From positions 1-25,394 of IMG/VR virus record IMGVR_UViG_3300030117_004421: a stretch of 25,394 nucleotides of DNA, one strand, 5' to 3'. Below are positions 7,536 to 13,317 of the stretch, one piece after another. A program made the position numbers and the translations under genes. Under the pieces are notes generated by a model. The model was not told the origin of the DNA. It searched no databases and worked only from the letters and a program-made list of their open reading frames with translations. Each line of letters opens with the position of its first letter. The stretch's first letter is position 1. Source of the stretch: a virus.

Positions 7536-7564
7536 ATTAAGAGTAAACCAATAATTATTGACAA
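7536..7564 (-). promoter_or_regulatory. Possible sigma70-like promoter for the late operon
   Basis: On the minus strand TTGTCA (5 of 6 to the -35 consensus) is followed after 17 bases by CTTAAT (4 of 6 to the -10). It lies about 105 bases before the first late gene. The -10 match is modest and the region is AT-rich, so a chance match is possible. Confidence 0.3.
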
Positions 7565-7761
7565 CGACGACAATAGCCAAGGGTTGCCGCGCCTTTTGAC
7601 TATTGCAGATTGAATGATCCCGATTGATTGATGCTATTGATTGCGATTAACCAGGGCTTTCAAATATGGCGACGTTCGCGTCCGCGAAAAGAGTGATACA
7701 TGGTGGCGAACTATCCATCCCAAACATCCCAAAATAATTTATCTTTTTTTGCTCTTAATAC

Positions 7762-7790
7762 TTGACGCTATCTATATATGTATATACAAG
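7762..7790 (+). promoter_or_regulatory. Possible promoter for the plus-strand island
   Basis: TTGACG (5 of 6) lies at 7762-7767. Candidate -10 hexamers are TATACA at 7783 (15-base spacer) or TACAAG at 7785 (17-base spacer), so none is ideal in both sequence and spacing. The overlapping inverted repeat TATATA-TG-TATATA (7773-7786) could be an operator. The island's first gene starts about 48 bases downstream. Confidence 0.4.
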
Positions 7791-7800
7791 AGTACTCACA

Positions 7801-7814
7801 GGGCGATTGTGCCC
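7801..7814 (+). promoter_or_regulatory. Leader hairpin, copy 1 of 3
   Basis: GGGCG-ATTG-TGCCC forms a 5-bp stem (one G-T wobble) with a 4-base loop. It ends 23 bases before the first island gene. Near-identical hairpins precede two further island units at 8410 and 9251. Confidence 0.6.
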
Positions 7815-7837
7815 ACTAGAAATAAGGAAAACGAACA

Positions 7838-8029
7838 ATGGAAAACAGAATAAATACAGCAAGCGACATTCTCTACCGTTGGGCTTGCGACCTTATCCCA
7901 ACAAGCGACGCTAAAGAACAATGCAAACGTCTAGCGGGTTTCGACATTGATTTTCGTCAACCCGATATTGGCGCTTATGTCCAAGCTTTTGATATCGCTT
8001 CCGGCAATTTCGTTGAAATTCATTTTTAA
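7838..8029 (+). CDS. Hypothetical protein (63 aa), first gene of the island
   Basis: I recognise no family. The product is neutral to acidic, with DLIPTSDAKEQCKRLAGFDIDFRQPDIGAYVQAFDIASG, and is probably a small soluble alpha/beta protein. An AAGGAAA site stands about seven bases before the ATG. The leader just before the start (AAGGAAAACGAACA) resembles that of the next gene (GAGGGAAACCGAACA), which supports both starts. It is the first of three genes in the first hairpin-headed unit. Confidence 0.6.
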   Translation: MENRINTASDILYRWACDLIPTSDAKEQCKRLAGFDIDFRQPDIGAYVQAFDIASGNFVEIHF

Positions 8030-8044
8030 GAGGGAAACCGAACA

Positions 8045-8146
8045 ATGGATATATTCATTACAATTTACATGGTGTTTTTGTTTTTCGCCATTTGGGGCGC
8101 TTTCGGCGCTATCTGCTATTTCGGAATAAAGGCGTCATTATTATGA
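8045..8146 (+). CDS. Small single-span membrane peptide (33 aa)
   Basis: The peptide MDIFITIYMVFLFFAIWGAF continues through GAICYFGIKASLL and is almost all hydrophobic, so a single membrane span is likely. AGAGGG lies before the ATG and the leader resembles that of the 63-aa gene. The stop overlaps the next start (ATGA), a sign of translational coupling. Small membrane peptides of this type are common in phage early regions; no function can be assigned. Confidence 0.55.
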   Translation: MDIFITIYMVFLFFAIWGAFGAICYFGIKASLL

Positions 8147-8349
8147 GCGGGTTTAAAACAAATTCAGAATTACGCCGATTCCTAATGTTGCAACAAAAAA
8201 CATATCCCGATTGCCCCGAACGGGTTTGGGATAGGTACTCGATTTATGTTCATTGCGTCGGTTCTGATGAATACCCGAAAACTTTACACGATTGGTTAGG
8301 CGACGGGTTTTCATGTGGCGATGATCTCTATCTAGATCGGGGCTTTTGA
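8143..8349 (+). CDS. Hypothetical protein (68 aa)
   Basis: The start at 8143 overlaps the previous stop as ATGA; the frame is open upstream but the coupled ATG is preferred. The product has many aromatic and acidic residues (WDRYSIYVHCVGSDEYPKTLHDWLGDGF) and three cysteines. I recognise no family. It is the last gene of the first island unit and is followed by a 95-base gap with a direct repeat GGCGCGTC twice (8361-8382) and a short inverted repeat GATGC/GCATC (8387-8403). Confidence 0.55.
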   Translation: MSGFKTNSELRRFLMLQQKTYPDCPERVWDRYSIYVHCVGSDEYPKTLHDWLGDGFSCGDDLYLDRGF

Positions 8350-8409
8350 TTATATCGCAAGGCGCGTCGTTTACGGCGCGTCTAACGATGCAATCATAGC
8401 ATCAATCAA

Positions 8410-8423
8410 GGGCAATTGTGCCC
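8410..8423 (+). promoter_or_regulatory. Leader hairpin, copy 2 of 3
   Basis: GGGCA-ATTG-TGCCC is a perfect 5-bp stem with a 4-base loop. It ends 21 bases before the start of the cysteine-rich gene, whose AGGAG site lies between. It matches copies 1 and 3 in stem and place. Confidence 0.65.
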
Positions 8424-8444
8424 GCCTAAAAAAGGAGTAATACA

Positions 8445-9179
8445 ATGTATTTCTATTTAAACCCGAAATCTCAGAACAAAAAGACAGGCCAAATGCCTGT
8501 TAGCACAAGCGACCGTGGCACTTGTCCCGATTCATGCCCTTTTAAAAACAACGGATGTTATGCTGAGGGATATCCGTTAAAAGGTCGCTGGGATGAGGTA
8601 ACATCCGGCAAGCGTGGCGGTTTATTTTCCGATTTCGTAAACCAGGTTGCAGCATTGCCCGCCAATATCTTATGGCGCCACAATCAAGCGGGCGATTTAC
8701 CTGGAACCGGCATTAATATTGACGTTAAAAAACTAAAAGCGCTTGTTAAAGCAAATCGTGGCAAAAAGGGATTTACGTTTTCCCATTATGACGTTTTGGA
8801 AAATCTGCTAAACCGTGCGGCGATAAAATTAGCGAACGCCAAGGGCTTCACAATCAATCTATCTGCTAACAATTTAGATCATGCGGACAAATTAACGGAT
8901 TTGGGCATTGGTCCCGTTGCGACGGTTTTGCCTATCGAATATGAGCGCCAAAGCAAAAAAGGCGTTTGGCAAGAAACGATAGACGAATATCGCGAACGCC
9001 TAAAAACATTGCCGACAACGACGCCTAATCAAAACAAATTTGCCGTCTGTCCGGCGACATATCGCGACGACGTAACTTGTAAAACGTGCGGACTATGTCA
9101 AAAGCAATCGCGCAAGGTTATTGTGGGCTTTCCGGCGCATGGTAACAGCAAGAAAAAAGCAAGCGCCGTCGCTTCATAA
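8445..9179 (+). CDS. Cysteine-rich DUF7227/GP88-like phage protein (244 aa)
   Basis: This matches a widespread phage and plasmid family (DUF7227, resembling phage GP88) by pattern. It has an N-terminal STSDRGTCPDSCPFKNNGCYAEG with Cys 27, 31 and 38. Mid-protein it has WRHNQAGDLPG and NLSANNLDHADKL, then DLGIGPVATVLP. The C-terminus has a second cluster, Cys 202, 212, 215 and 218 (CPATYRDDVTCKTCGLC), followed by VIVGFPAHG. The seven cysteines suggest a metal or iron-sulfur site joining both ends. The biochemical role is unknown to me. It stands alone behind its own leader hairpin, with AGGAG before the ATG. Confidence 0.72.
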   Translation: MYFYLNPKSQNKKTGQMPVSTSDRGTCPDSCPFKNNGCYAEGYPLKGRWDEVTSGKRGGLFSDFVNQVAALPANILWRHNQAGDLPGTGINIDVKKLKALVKANRGKKGFTFSHYDVLENLLNRAAIKLANAKGFTINLSANNLDHADKLTDLGIGPVATVLPIEYERQSKKGVWQETIDEYRERLKTLPTTTPNQNKFAVCPATYRDDVTCKTCGLCQKQSRKVIVGFPAHGNSKKKASAVAS

Positions 9180-9202
9180 ACGCGTCACAAGCGCGATTGA
9201 TC

Positions 9203-9243
9203 GCCATTGGCGGGGCCTGGGGTACGGGTTGCCCGCCCTTGGC
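9203..9243 (+). other. GC-rich imperfect hairpin in the leader of the third island unit
   Basis: GCCA-TT-GGCGGG can pair with CCCGCC-CT-TGGC across a 17-base loop (10 pairs with one internal 2-by-2 bulge). No T-run follows on the plus strand, so it is not an ordinary terminator. It could end the preceding transcript in combination with other signals or form a structured leader with hairpin copy 3, which begins seven bases later. Confidence 0.45.
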
Positions 9244-9250
9244 ATTAGTA

Positions 9251-9264
9251 GGGCAATGGTGCCC
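9251..9264 (+). promoter_or_regulatory. Leader hairpin, copy 3 of 3
   Basis: GGGCA-ATGG-TGCCC has the same 5-bp stem as copy 2 with one loop change. It ends 17 bases before the ATG at 9282. The GAGAGG ribosome site lies between hairpin and start. Confidence 0.62.
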
Positions 9265-9281
9265 ATATGAGAGGTAAAACA

Positions 9282-9599
9282 ATGAGTAGTTTTAACTGGC
9301 AAGACGCCACAAAGCATTTGAAACCAGGCGCTTTAGTTTTTAAAAATCGTTTGAGCGTCGATAGCGTTGACGACAAGCGTATTTACTTAACCAGGATTGC
9401 GACAAGCAAGCCCTTGATTGTTACGCGTTCAATGATTGAAAAAACGCACAAGCGCCTCATGAATGGCGATGTTATCGCATTCCGCACAATATCCTATACA
9501 AGCGCAATTGAAGCGGTTGTGATTGACGTGCTAGGAAATGCCGTTGCAACCAAGCAAATTGACGGGAAAGGGCACTATGTAAAAGGAAACAAAATATGA
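9282..9599 (+). CDS. Hypothetical protein (105 aa)
   Basis: ATG at 9282 with GAGAGG before it is preferred over an in-frame ATG at 9267 that has no good site and abuts the hairpin. The product is basic and looks all-beta in the first half (GALVFKNRLSVDSVDDKRIYLTRI), followed by a helix (TRSMIEKTHKRLMNGDVIAF). I recognise no family. The stop overlaps the next start by four bases (ATGA). Confidence 0.58.
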   Translation: MSSFNWQDATKHLKPGALVFKNRLSVDSVDDKRIYLTRIATSKPLIVTRSMIEKTHKRLMNGDVIAFRTISYTSAIEAVVIDVLGNAVATKQIDGKGHYVKGNKI

Positions 9600-9865
9600 A
9601 AATTATAGAAATTCAACCAGAAACAATAGAAGCATTCCGGCGCCAATGGCCATGTAGTGAGTTGCACGACGTTAATCACATTGTCGCAGCATTTGCCGAA
9701 AATGGCGATTTGGTTGACTATGATTGTTGCGACGAATCAAGCAATCCTATTCCGAACACTTGGGAAGGATCCGGCGCTTTACCGGCGTTATTAGACGACG
9801 CAAAACAAAACGCCGAAATTATACCAATGCCAGCTGGAACCATAGGACCAATTTGGAAATATTAA
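9596..9865 (+). CDS. Hypothetical acidic protein (89 aa)
   Basis: Coupled to the previous gene by an ATGA overlap. The product is acidic, with a helix at residues 8-17 (ETIEAFRRQWP), then HDVNHIVAAFAENGDLVDYDCCDESSN, and ends in GTIGPIWKY. The general pattern resembles small phage proteins of unknown role. Its neighbours are a basic 105-aa protein and an HTH regulator, in one unit. Confidence 0.55.
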   Translation: MKIIEIQPETIEAFRRQWPCSELHDVNHIVAAFAENGDLVDYDCCDESSNPIPNTWEGSGALPALLDDAKQNAEIIPMPAGTIGPIWKY

Positions 9866-9868
9866 ATT

Positions 9869-10084
9869 ATGACACCTGATGAATTAAAAAGCATTCGCTA
9901 TGCCCTGGGCTTAACAGTCCGGGGTTTGGCGTTTGCGCTTTCCGAACCTGGCCACAAGCCCGTAAACCCGCGAACCGTGCGACGTTGGGAAACCGGCGAG
10001 CAAGATATACAAAGCCCTGTGGCCGTCGCCTTGCGTTTACTTTTGGCCGAAAAAAAGCGCCAAAATCCACTAAATTTAGACTAG
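9869..10084 (+). CDS. XRE-type helix-turn-helix regulator (71 aa)
   Basis: The sequence MTPDELKSIRYALGLTVRGLAFAL, then NPRTVRRWETGEQDIQSP, fits the XRE/YiaG-type HTH: helix 2 and recognition helix 3 around residues 15-45, and the WETGE...P signature after it. No dimerisation or peptidase domain is present, so it is a minimal DNA-binding protein. It closes the island's third unit and could regulate the island's promoters. It ends 55 bases before the convergent stop of the terS gene. Confidence 0.78.
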   Translation: MTPDELKSIRYALGLTVRGLAFALSEPGHKPVNPRTVRRWETGEQDIQSPVAVALRLLLAEKKRQNPLNLD

Positions 10085-10121
10085 ACGGCTAGTCGCCTGG
10101 AGATTTGACGAATATTGACTG

Positions 10122-10159
10122 AAAGCGTTTTACTCAGAATTAATTGATTAAAGCGTTTT
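10122..10159. repeat. 10-bp direct repeat at the island/terS junction
   Basis: AAAGCGTTTT occurs at 10122-10131 and again at 10150-10159, 28 bases apart. The second copy lies in the end of terS. It marks the right border of the plus-strand island; whether it is an insertion scar, binding site or chance cannot be judged. Confidence 0.4.
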
Positions 10160-10565
10160 CGGTCTTTTGTTCGGCTCCTTCATTTGTGGGTTTAATTTCG
10201 TTTTCCCAACCAATAATCATGGGTCCGCTATGTGTAACTTCGCTTTTCTGAATTGGCTGAAAATCTTTCAGCAATTTTTCCGCTTCCCAGCGACTATGTG
10301 CCAGGCATTCTTTCGCCCTCAAAATGTCGTCACGGCTAATCGCCGCCTCAAGCGCCAGTTTATCCGCTTCCAATCGCGCCAGGATACCGTCGCGCCTAGC
10401 CTCGTTTACCATTTCACGCAGTTCGGGATCTTTGCGTTTCCATATGCGGACGTTCGTCGGATGCACGTCGAGTTCTGCACATAACTCATTTTCGTACCGC
10501 CCAGCTTCCAGCCCAAGCAGCAATTTATCGATTAATTTCTGATTACGTTTCGTTGGACGGCCCAT
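10140..10565 (-). CDS. terS: Terminase small subunit, Sf6-like (141 aa)
   Basis: TerS recognises the phage DNA for packaging and activates TerL. The N-terminal HTH reads MGRPTKRNQKLIDKLLLGLEAGRYENELCAELDVHPTNVRIWKRK, the usual pattern of Sf6-type TerS. A helical oligomerisation region follows (residues 50-105), and the C-terminal tail includes GPMIIGWENE. GAGGTG lies before the ATG. It is on the same strand as terL but 3.3 kb away, with the plus-strand island in between, and it is the last gene of the replication/modification operon. That is unusual, since the two subunits are usually adjacent. Confidence 0.83.
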   Translation of the reverse strand: MGRPTKRNQKLIDKLLLGLEAGRYENELCAELDVHPTNVRIWKRKDPELREMVNEARRDGILARLEADKLALEAAISRDDILRAKECLAHSRWEAEKLLKDFQPIQKSEVTHSGPMIIGWENEIKPTNEGAEQKTENALIN

Positions 10566-10586
10566 CGCCTACACCTCAAAAGGGCA

Positions 10587-10610
10587 GCGGCTGGTTTTTA
10601 CGCCAGCCGC
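10587..10610. other. Strong hairpin upstream of terS
   Basis: GCGGCTGG and CCAGCCGC form a perfect 8-bp stem with an 8-base loop. On the minus strand it is followed by TGCCCTTTTG, so the T-tract is weak and displaced. It lies in the 148-base gap between the DUF6456-like gene and terS and may act as an attenuator or a processing site that sets terS apart from the rest of the operon. A smaller inverted repeat, AGCCT/AGGCT, lies at about 10671-10690. Confidence 0.55.
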
Positions 10611-10713
10611 CACTATTAGGAACCCACATAACAAGACAATGGCGGGACAATCCCACCGTATTTAATTTAGCCTAATTAGAATCAGGCTGTAAACCAGGGT
10701 AAACCGATGACAG

Positions 10714-11190
10714 CTACATTTTATAGTAGTTTTTTAGCCCTTCTAGCACCAAACGTAGTGTTTCGACGGTTGCTTTGCCTGTTTTCCAGGTACTGATTGG
10801 GTTAGAATTTCCGATGCAATGCTCTGCCAACGACGCCAGCGGATAGCCTAAATGCTTGAGGGCTAATCGCACTTCGCGCTTGGCCCTGGTAACCACTTCC
10901 AGCATTTCAATGTTTTGCGTGGCGGGGATGTGCCCAAAGCGCACGGTTGCGTACACTTCAGCCAGCATAGCCTTGCGGAAAACTTCGGCAAATCGCTGGC
11001 CAGCTTCGTATTGAGAGCCGTCAATCAAGTCCCGCCGTCGCAAGGTTTCAATGGGATCGATGGTTGTGTTACGGGCGCGTTTCATGCCAGCAACCATCGT
11101 TTCCTCAAGCACATAATCGCCGTGTTGCTTGGCTTCCGGCGTCCCTAAATCGCTGTGTGGCGCCTTCAGCTTCTTCTTACGCCGGACCAT
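10714..11190 (-). CDS. DUF6456-like putative regulator (158 aa)
   Basis: The middle and C-terminal parts follow the plan of DUF6456 proteins of alphaproteobacteria and their phages: IDPIETLRRRDLIDGSQYEAGQRFAEVFRKA (residues 45-75), an AKREVRLALKHLG helix, and a C-terminal TVETLRLVLEGLKNYY. The N-terminus is very basic (VRRKKKLKAP). A role in transcription control is likely but unproven. The start overlaps the SSB stop as TAATG without its own clear ribosome site, so it is probably coupled. It may act late in the operon, like an antiterminator; that is a guess. Confidence 0.6.
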   Translation of the reverse strand: MVRRKKKLKAPHSDLGTPEAKQHGDYVLEETMVAGMKRARNTTIDPIETLRRRDLIDGSQYEAGQRFAEVFRKAMLAEVYATVRFGHIPATQNIEMLEVVTRAKREVRLALKHLGYPLASLAEHCIGNSNPISTWKTGKATVETLRLVLEGLKNYYKM

Positions 11191-11525
11191 TAAAACGGAA
11201 TGTCACCGTCAATTTCATCGTCAATGTTGTCTGGCTTGCCAGCGGGTAACGGGCTAACCGTCGCATCTTTTGTGACCTTCCAGGCTTTCACATCGGTGTA
11301 CCATCGCCCGTTGTATTCACGGCTTTCCAGGTCAATGCCAACGTCAACAACGTGGCCTTCCTTGATTGACCATTCATCGATCTTGTCACCCCATGCGATA
11401 AAGCAAACCTTCTTGGGATACTGGCCGTCGGTTTCCAGAATGTACTCTTGCTTTCGCCACGGTCCTTTGGCTGATTCGCCAGACTGTTCGTCAATCACCT
11501 GGATAATTTTACCTTGTAAATTCAT
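11190..11525 (-). CDS. DUF3127-like single-strand DNA-binding protein (111 aa)
   Basis: The first 90 residues look like an OB-fold of the DUF3127 type: MNLQGKIIQVIDEQSGESAKGPWRKQEYILETDG, then KKVCFIAWGDKIDEW and HVVDVGIDLESREYNGRWYTDVKAWKV. The protein ends in an acidic tail with a final DIPF, the hallmark of SSB proteins that recruit partner enzymes. It should coat single-stranded DNA during replication and recombination. It fits its operon with the DUF1376 protein and could serve the RecT/exonuclease pair encoded on the other strand. AAAGGG precedes the ATG. Confidence 0.82.
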   Translation of the reverse strand: MNLQGKIIQVIDEQSGESAKGPWRKQEYILETDGQYPKKVCFIAWGDKIDEWSIKEGHVVDVGIDLESREYNGRWYTDVKAWKVTKDATVSPLPAGKPDNIDDEIDGDIPF

Positions 11526-11734
11526 GTTGTTAGCCCTTTCTTTTGTATTTGTTCAAATTCAGTATTCATTTCTCCAAATGCTTCGCTGTACATCGCTTGC
11601 AAATCGCCTAATCCATCTTGAAGAATGTCAGCTTTGAACAACTTTCCCTCTTCCTTGAACCAATCAGCCATAACGGCTTCGGCCTCTCCGCTGTCTGTGT
11701 CTGCAATAATTTTCACTGCTATTTTTTTTGCCAT
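11522..11734 (-). CDS. Hypothetical acidic protein (70 aa)
   Basis: Overlaps the SSB start by four bases (ATGA) and has AGGAAAGG before its ATG, within the end of the upstream gene. The protein is acidic and alpha/beta (KKIAVKIIADTDSGEAEAVMADWFKEEGKLFKADILQ). No family is recognised. Its fixed place between the replication proteins and SSB suggests a small replication accessory factor. Confidence 0.6.
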   Translation of the reverse strand: MAKKIAVKIIADTDSGEAEAVMADWFKEEGKLFKADILQDGLGDLQAMYSEAFGEMNTEFEQIQKKGLTT

Positions 11735-12256
11735 TTAACCTTTCCTAATCGCCTGATTGATAATGTCTTTCGTTCTGTCCGGCGTCAGTTTCTTCTCCAA
11801 CGCCGCCTTAATCTTGGCGCGATTATTACGCCAATCGATCTCTTGCTTGAGTTCATGCCAGGATGGCCACCACATGGATTGATCCGGCCACTTGCTGAGA
11901 ACCTCATGCACGATGTCGGCAGGGTATTGCTCCAAGCGTGAGCCGTAAGCCTCAACAGCCAGGTCTAGCGTGATCTGATCGTCCTTCTTGCGCTTGGTCA
12001 GGCTGAAGACTTCCGCAATCAGCATTCCCAACGCCTTGGCTGGCATCGGCTGGCTGGCGGCATCGATAGCTGCAATTGCCGCCGTAAGGTCATCAACGGG
12101 GCAGGGGCCGTCGATGGTGTAAGCGACCACGTTAAAATCCCTGTCAACCACCGCGTCGAGCGACGAAGCCACCGACTGCGGCAGCGATGCTTGCAGATTG
12201 TGTTCCGTTTCCACTACGGATTGCGATTGGCGCTGGGTTAATTGCTGTTGTGTCAT
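11735..12256 (-). CDS. Putative replication accessory / helicase loader-like protein (173 aa)
   Basis: The N-terminal 50 residues are Gln/Ser-rich and probably flexible. The rest has two helical regions, including YGSRLEQYPADIVHEVLSKWPDQSMWWPSWHELKQEIDW, a motif common in phage proteins encoded next to DUF1376 replication initiators. A role in helicase loading is inferred from that company; no ATPase motif is visible. The first 113 bases overlap the 3' end of the DUF1376 gene in another frame, yet the start has a good AGGAAAGGTGG site. The stop is adjacent to the next gene's ATG. Confidence 0.6.
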   Translation of the reverse strand: MTQQQLTQRQSQSVVETEHNLQASLPQSVASSLDAVVDRDFNVVAYTIDGPCPVDDLTAAIAAIDAASQPMPAKALGMLIAEVFSLTKRKKDDQITLDLAVEAYGSRLEQYPADIVHEVLSKWPDQSMWWPSWHELKQEIDWRNNRAKIKAALEKKLTPDRTKDIINQAIRKG

Positions 12257-12878
12257 CAGACCACCTTTCCTGGTTCAGCCATGTGCTAGGGTAGGGGATA
12301 TAATTTTTGTCCTGACCGATTGCCGCTTGGATAAATCGATCACGGCCCTGGCAGAGGGTTTCAAAATCAGTTTTTTTGAGGGCGGTTTTGAACGCCTTTC
12401 GGGCGCCACCTTTGCCGACTTTTCGGGGCCAGGTTTCATACCATTGCTCAAACAGATTATCTGCTTTGAGCGAAAGAGATACGTTAGTATCTCTTATACT
12501 AGGTATAGGTGTAGGTGTAGGTGCATTGCGTTCGCATACTACTTTTTCCTTTTGCCACCGTGACTTAGCGGAAGCGCTATTCTTTTTCGCTTTTTTCTTC
12601 ACATACTCATATTCTTCTTTAAGACGCTTTTGTGTGATATGATTTCCAGTGGTGATAAAGAACTCATCCAGCAGATTTTTGACCAGGTTTTCCATCTGCT
12701 GATCGGTGGCCCGAAGGCGCCTTTTGACCCACTCCAAATCGTTCGGAATTTTGCAGTCTGGGGACCGCCAGATCGTCATCAAAAGCATCAGATACAGACC
12801 ATGTTCTTCATGCGTCAGGTGCAACGTGTCGGCTAAATAAGCGTCAACCCAAAGCGGCAAATGAGGAAATTTAGCCAT
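12144..12878 (-). CDS. DUF1376 (YdaU-like) replication initiator protein (244 aa)
   Basis: The N-terminus reads FPHLPLWVDAYLADTLHLTHEEHGLYLMLLMTIWRSPDCKIPND, the classic DUF1376 signature (a winged-helix domain of phage replication proteins). A Lys-rich linker (residues 85-110) follows, then a second domain with FEQWYETWPRKVGKGGARKAFKTALKK and YIPYPSTWLNQERWSDD, also usual in this group. It likely binds the origin and recruits helicase. AGGAGG stands nine bases before the ATG. The C-terminal 37 codons share DNA with the next gene. Confidence 0.85.
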   Translation of the reverse strand: MAKFPHLPLWVDAYLADTLHLTHEEHGLYLMLLMTIWRSPDCKIPNDLEWVKRRLRATDQQMENLVKNLLDEFFITTGNHITQKRLKEEYEYVKKKAKKNSASAKSRWQKEKVVCERNAPTPTPIPSIRDTNVSLSLKADNLFEQWYETWPRKVGKGGARKAFKTALKKTDFETLCQGRDRFIQAAIGQDKNYIPYPSTWLNQERWSDDTTAINPAPIAIRSGNGTQSASIAAAVGGFVARRGG

Positions 12879-13317
12879 CGTTTAATTCCTCCTGGGGCAC
12901 AAAGTAGGCCGGACGCCCACCCACGGGGTCTTTCCACCACTTGTCCTGTTTGGCGTCGGCCCCTTTAATCCAGCCTTTAATTTCATATTGGCCGTGCATT
13001 CCCACCAACAGGTAAAACAATCGGTCATCTGCATCGTATGGATGCACAATTAAACTGCCGTTTTTATGGCTGGTTGCGCGGCAATCCACGTTGCCAACAT
13101 CGGGGATTTCCCTGTTTGTGTGGTCTGCAAGAAACACGTTTAAATGTTTCGCCAGCGCCATTTCACTGATGGCCCCTTCAATTGACCGCTCCCAGGTGCC
13201 TGTTGGGGGTGTATTGCGGAGTTCAGAACGCTTCGCTTTATTCCTTCTCAGCAACCGCATTACGCCGATCATGGCGCCCTGGAAAACTTCCGCATATGAC
13301 AACGTGATCTCTGTCAT
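12871..13317 (-). CDS. Conserved phage protein of unknown function, possible nuclease-like fold (148 aa)
   Basis: The middle reads GTWERSIEGAISEMALAKHL, then VGNVDCRATSHKNGSLIVHPYDADDRLFYLLVG, then KGWIKGADA and GGRPAYFVPQEEL. The order E...E...VDCRA is compatible with a PD-(D/E)XK-type core, but the key Lys is Arg here and I cannot confirm activity. I know the overall pattern from phages as an unnamed family. It is coupled to the DpdA-like gene by an ATGA overlap, so a link with DNA modification or replication is worth considering. Confidence 0.6.
   Translation of the reverse strand: MTEITLSYAEVFQGAMIGVMRLLRRNKAKRSELRNTPPTGTWERSIEGAISEMALAKHLNVFLADHTNREIPDVGNVDCRATSHKNGSLIVHPYDADDRLFYLLVGMHGQYEIKGWIKGADAKQDKWWKDPVGGRPAYFVPQEELNDG

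Larger units (their letters stand above)
7431..7837. other. Divergent intergenic region, 407 bp, no gene
   Basis: This stretch separates the leftward late operon from the rightward island. The part up to 7530 is GC-rich; 7531-7650 is AT-rich with repeated ATTG/ATTGATTG words (7555-7650). From 7730 on, a T-run, a possible promoter and an inverted repeat TATATA-TG-TATATA (7773-7786) appear. I see no convincing ORF. It must hold the start signals for both directions and may hold an origin, but nothing proves that. Confidence 0.6.

Noticed and set aside
10587-10610. Hairpin before terS as a rho-independent terminator
   Set aside because: The stem is strong, but no T-run follows directly on either strand, so I list it only as a hairpin.
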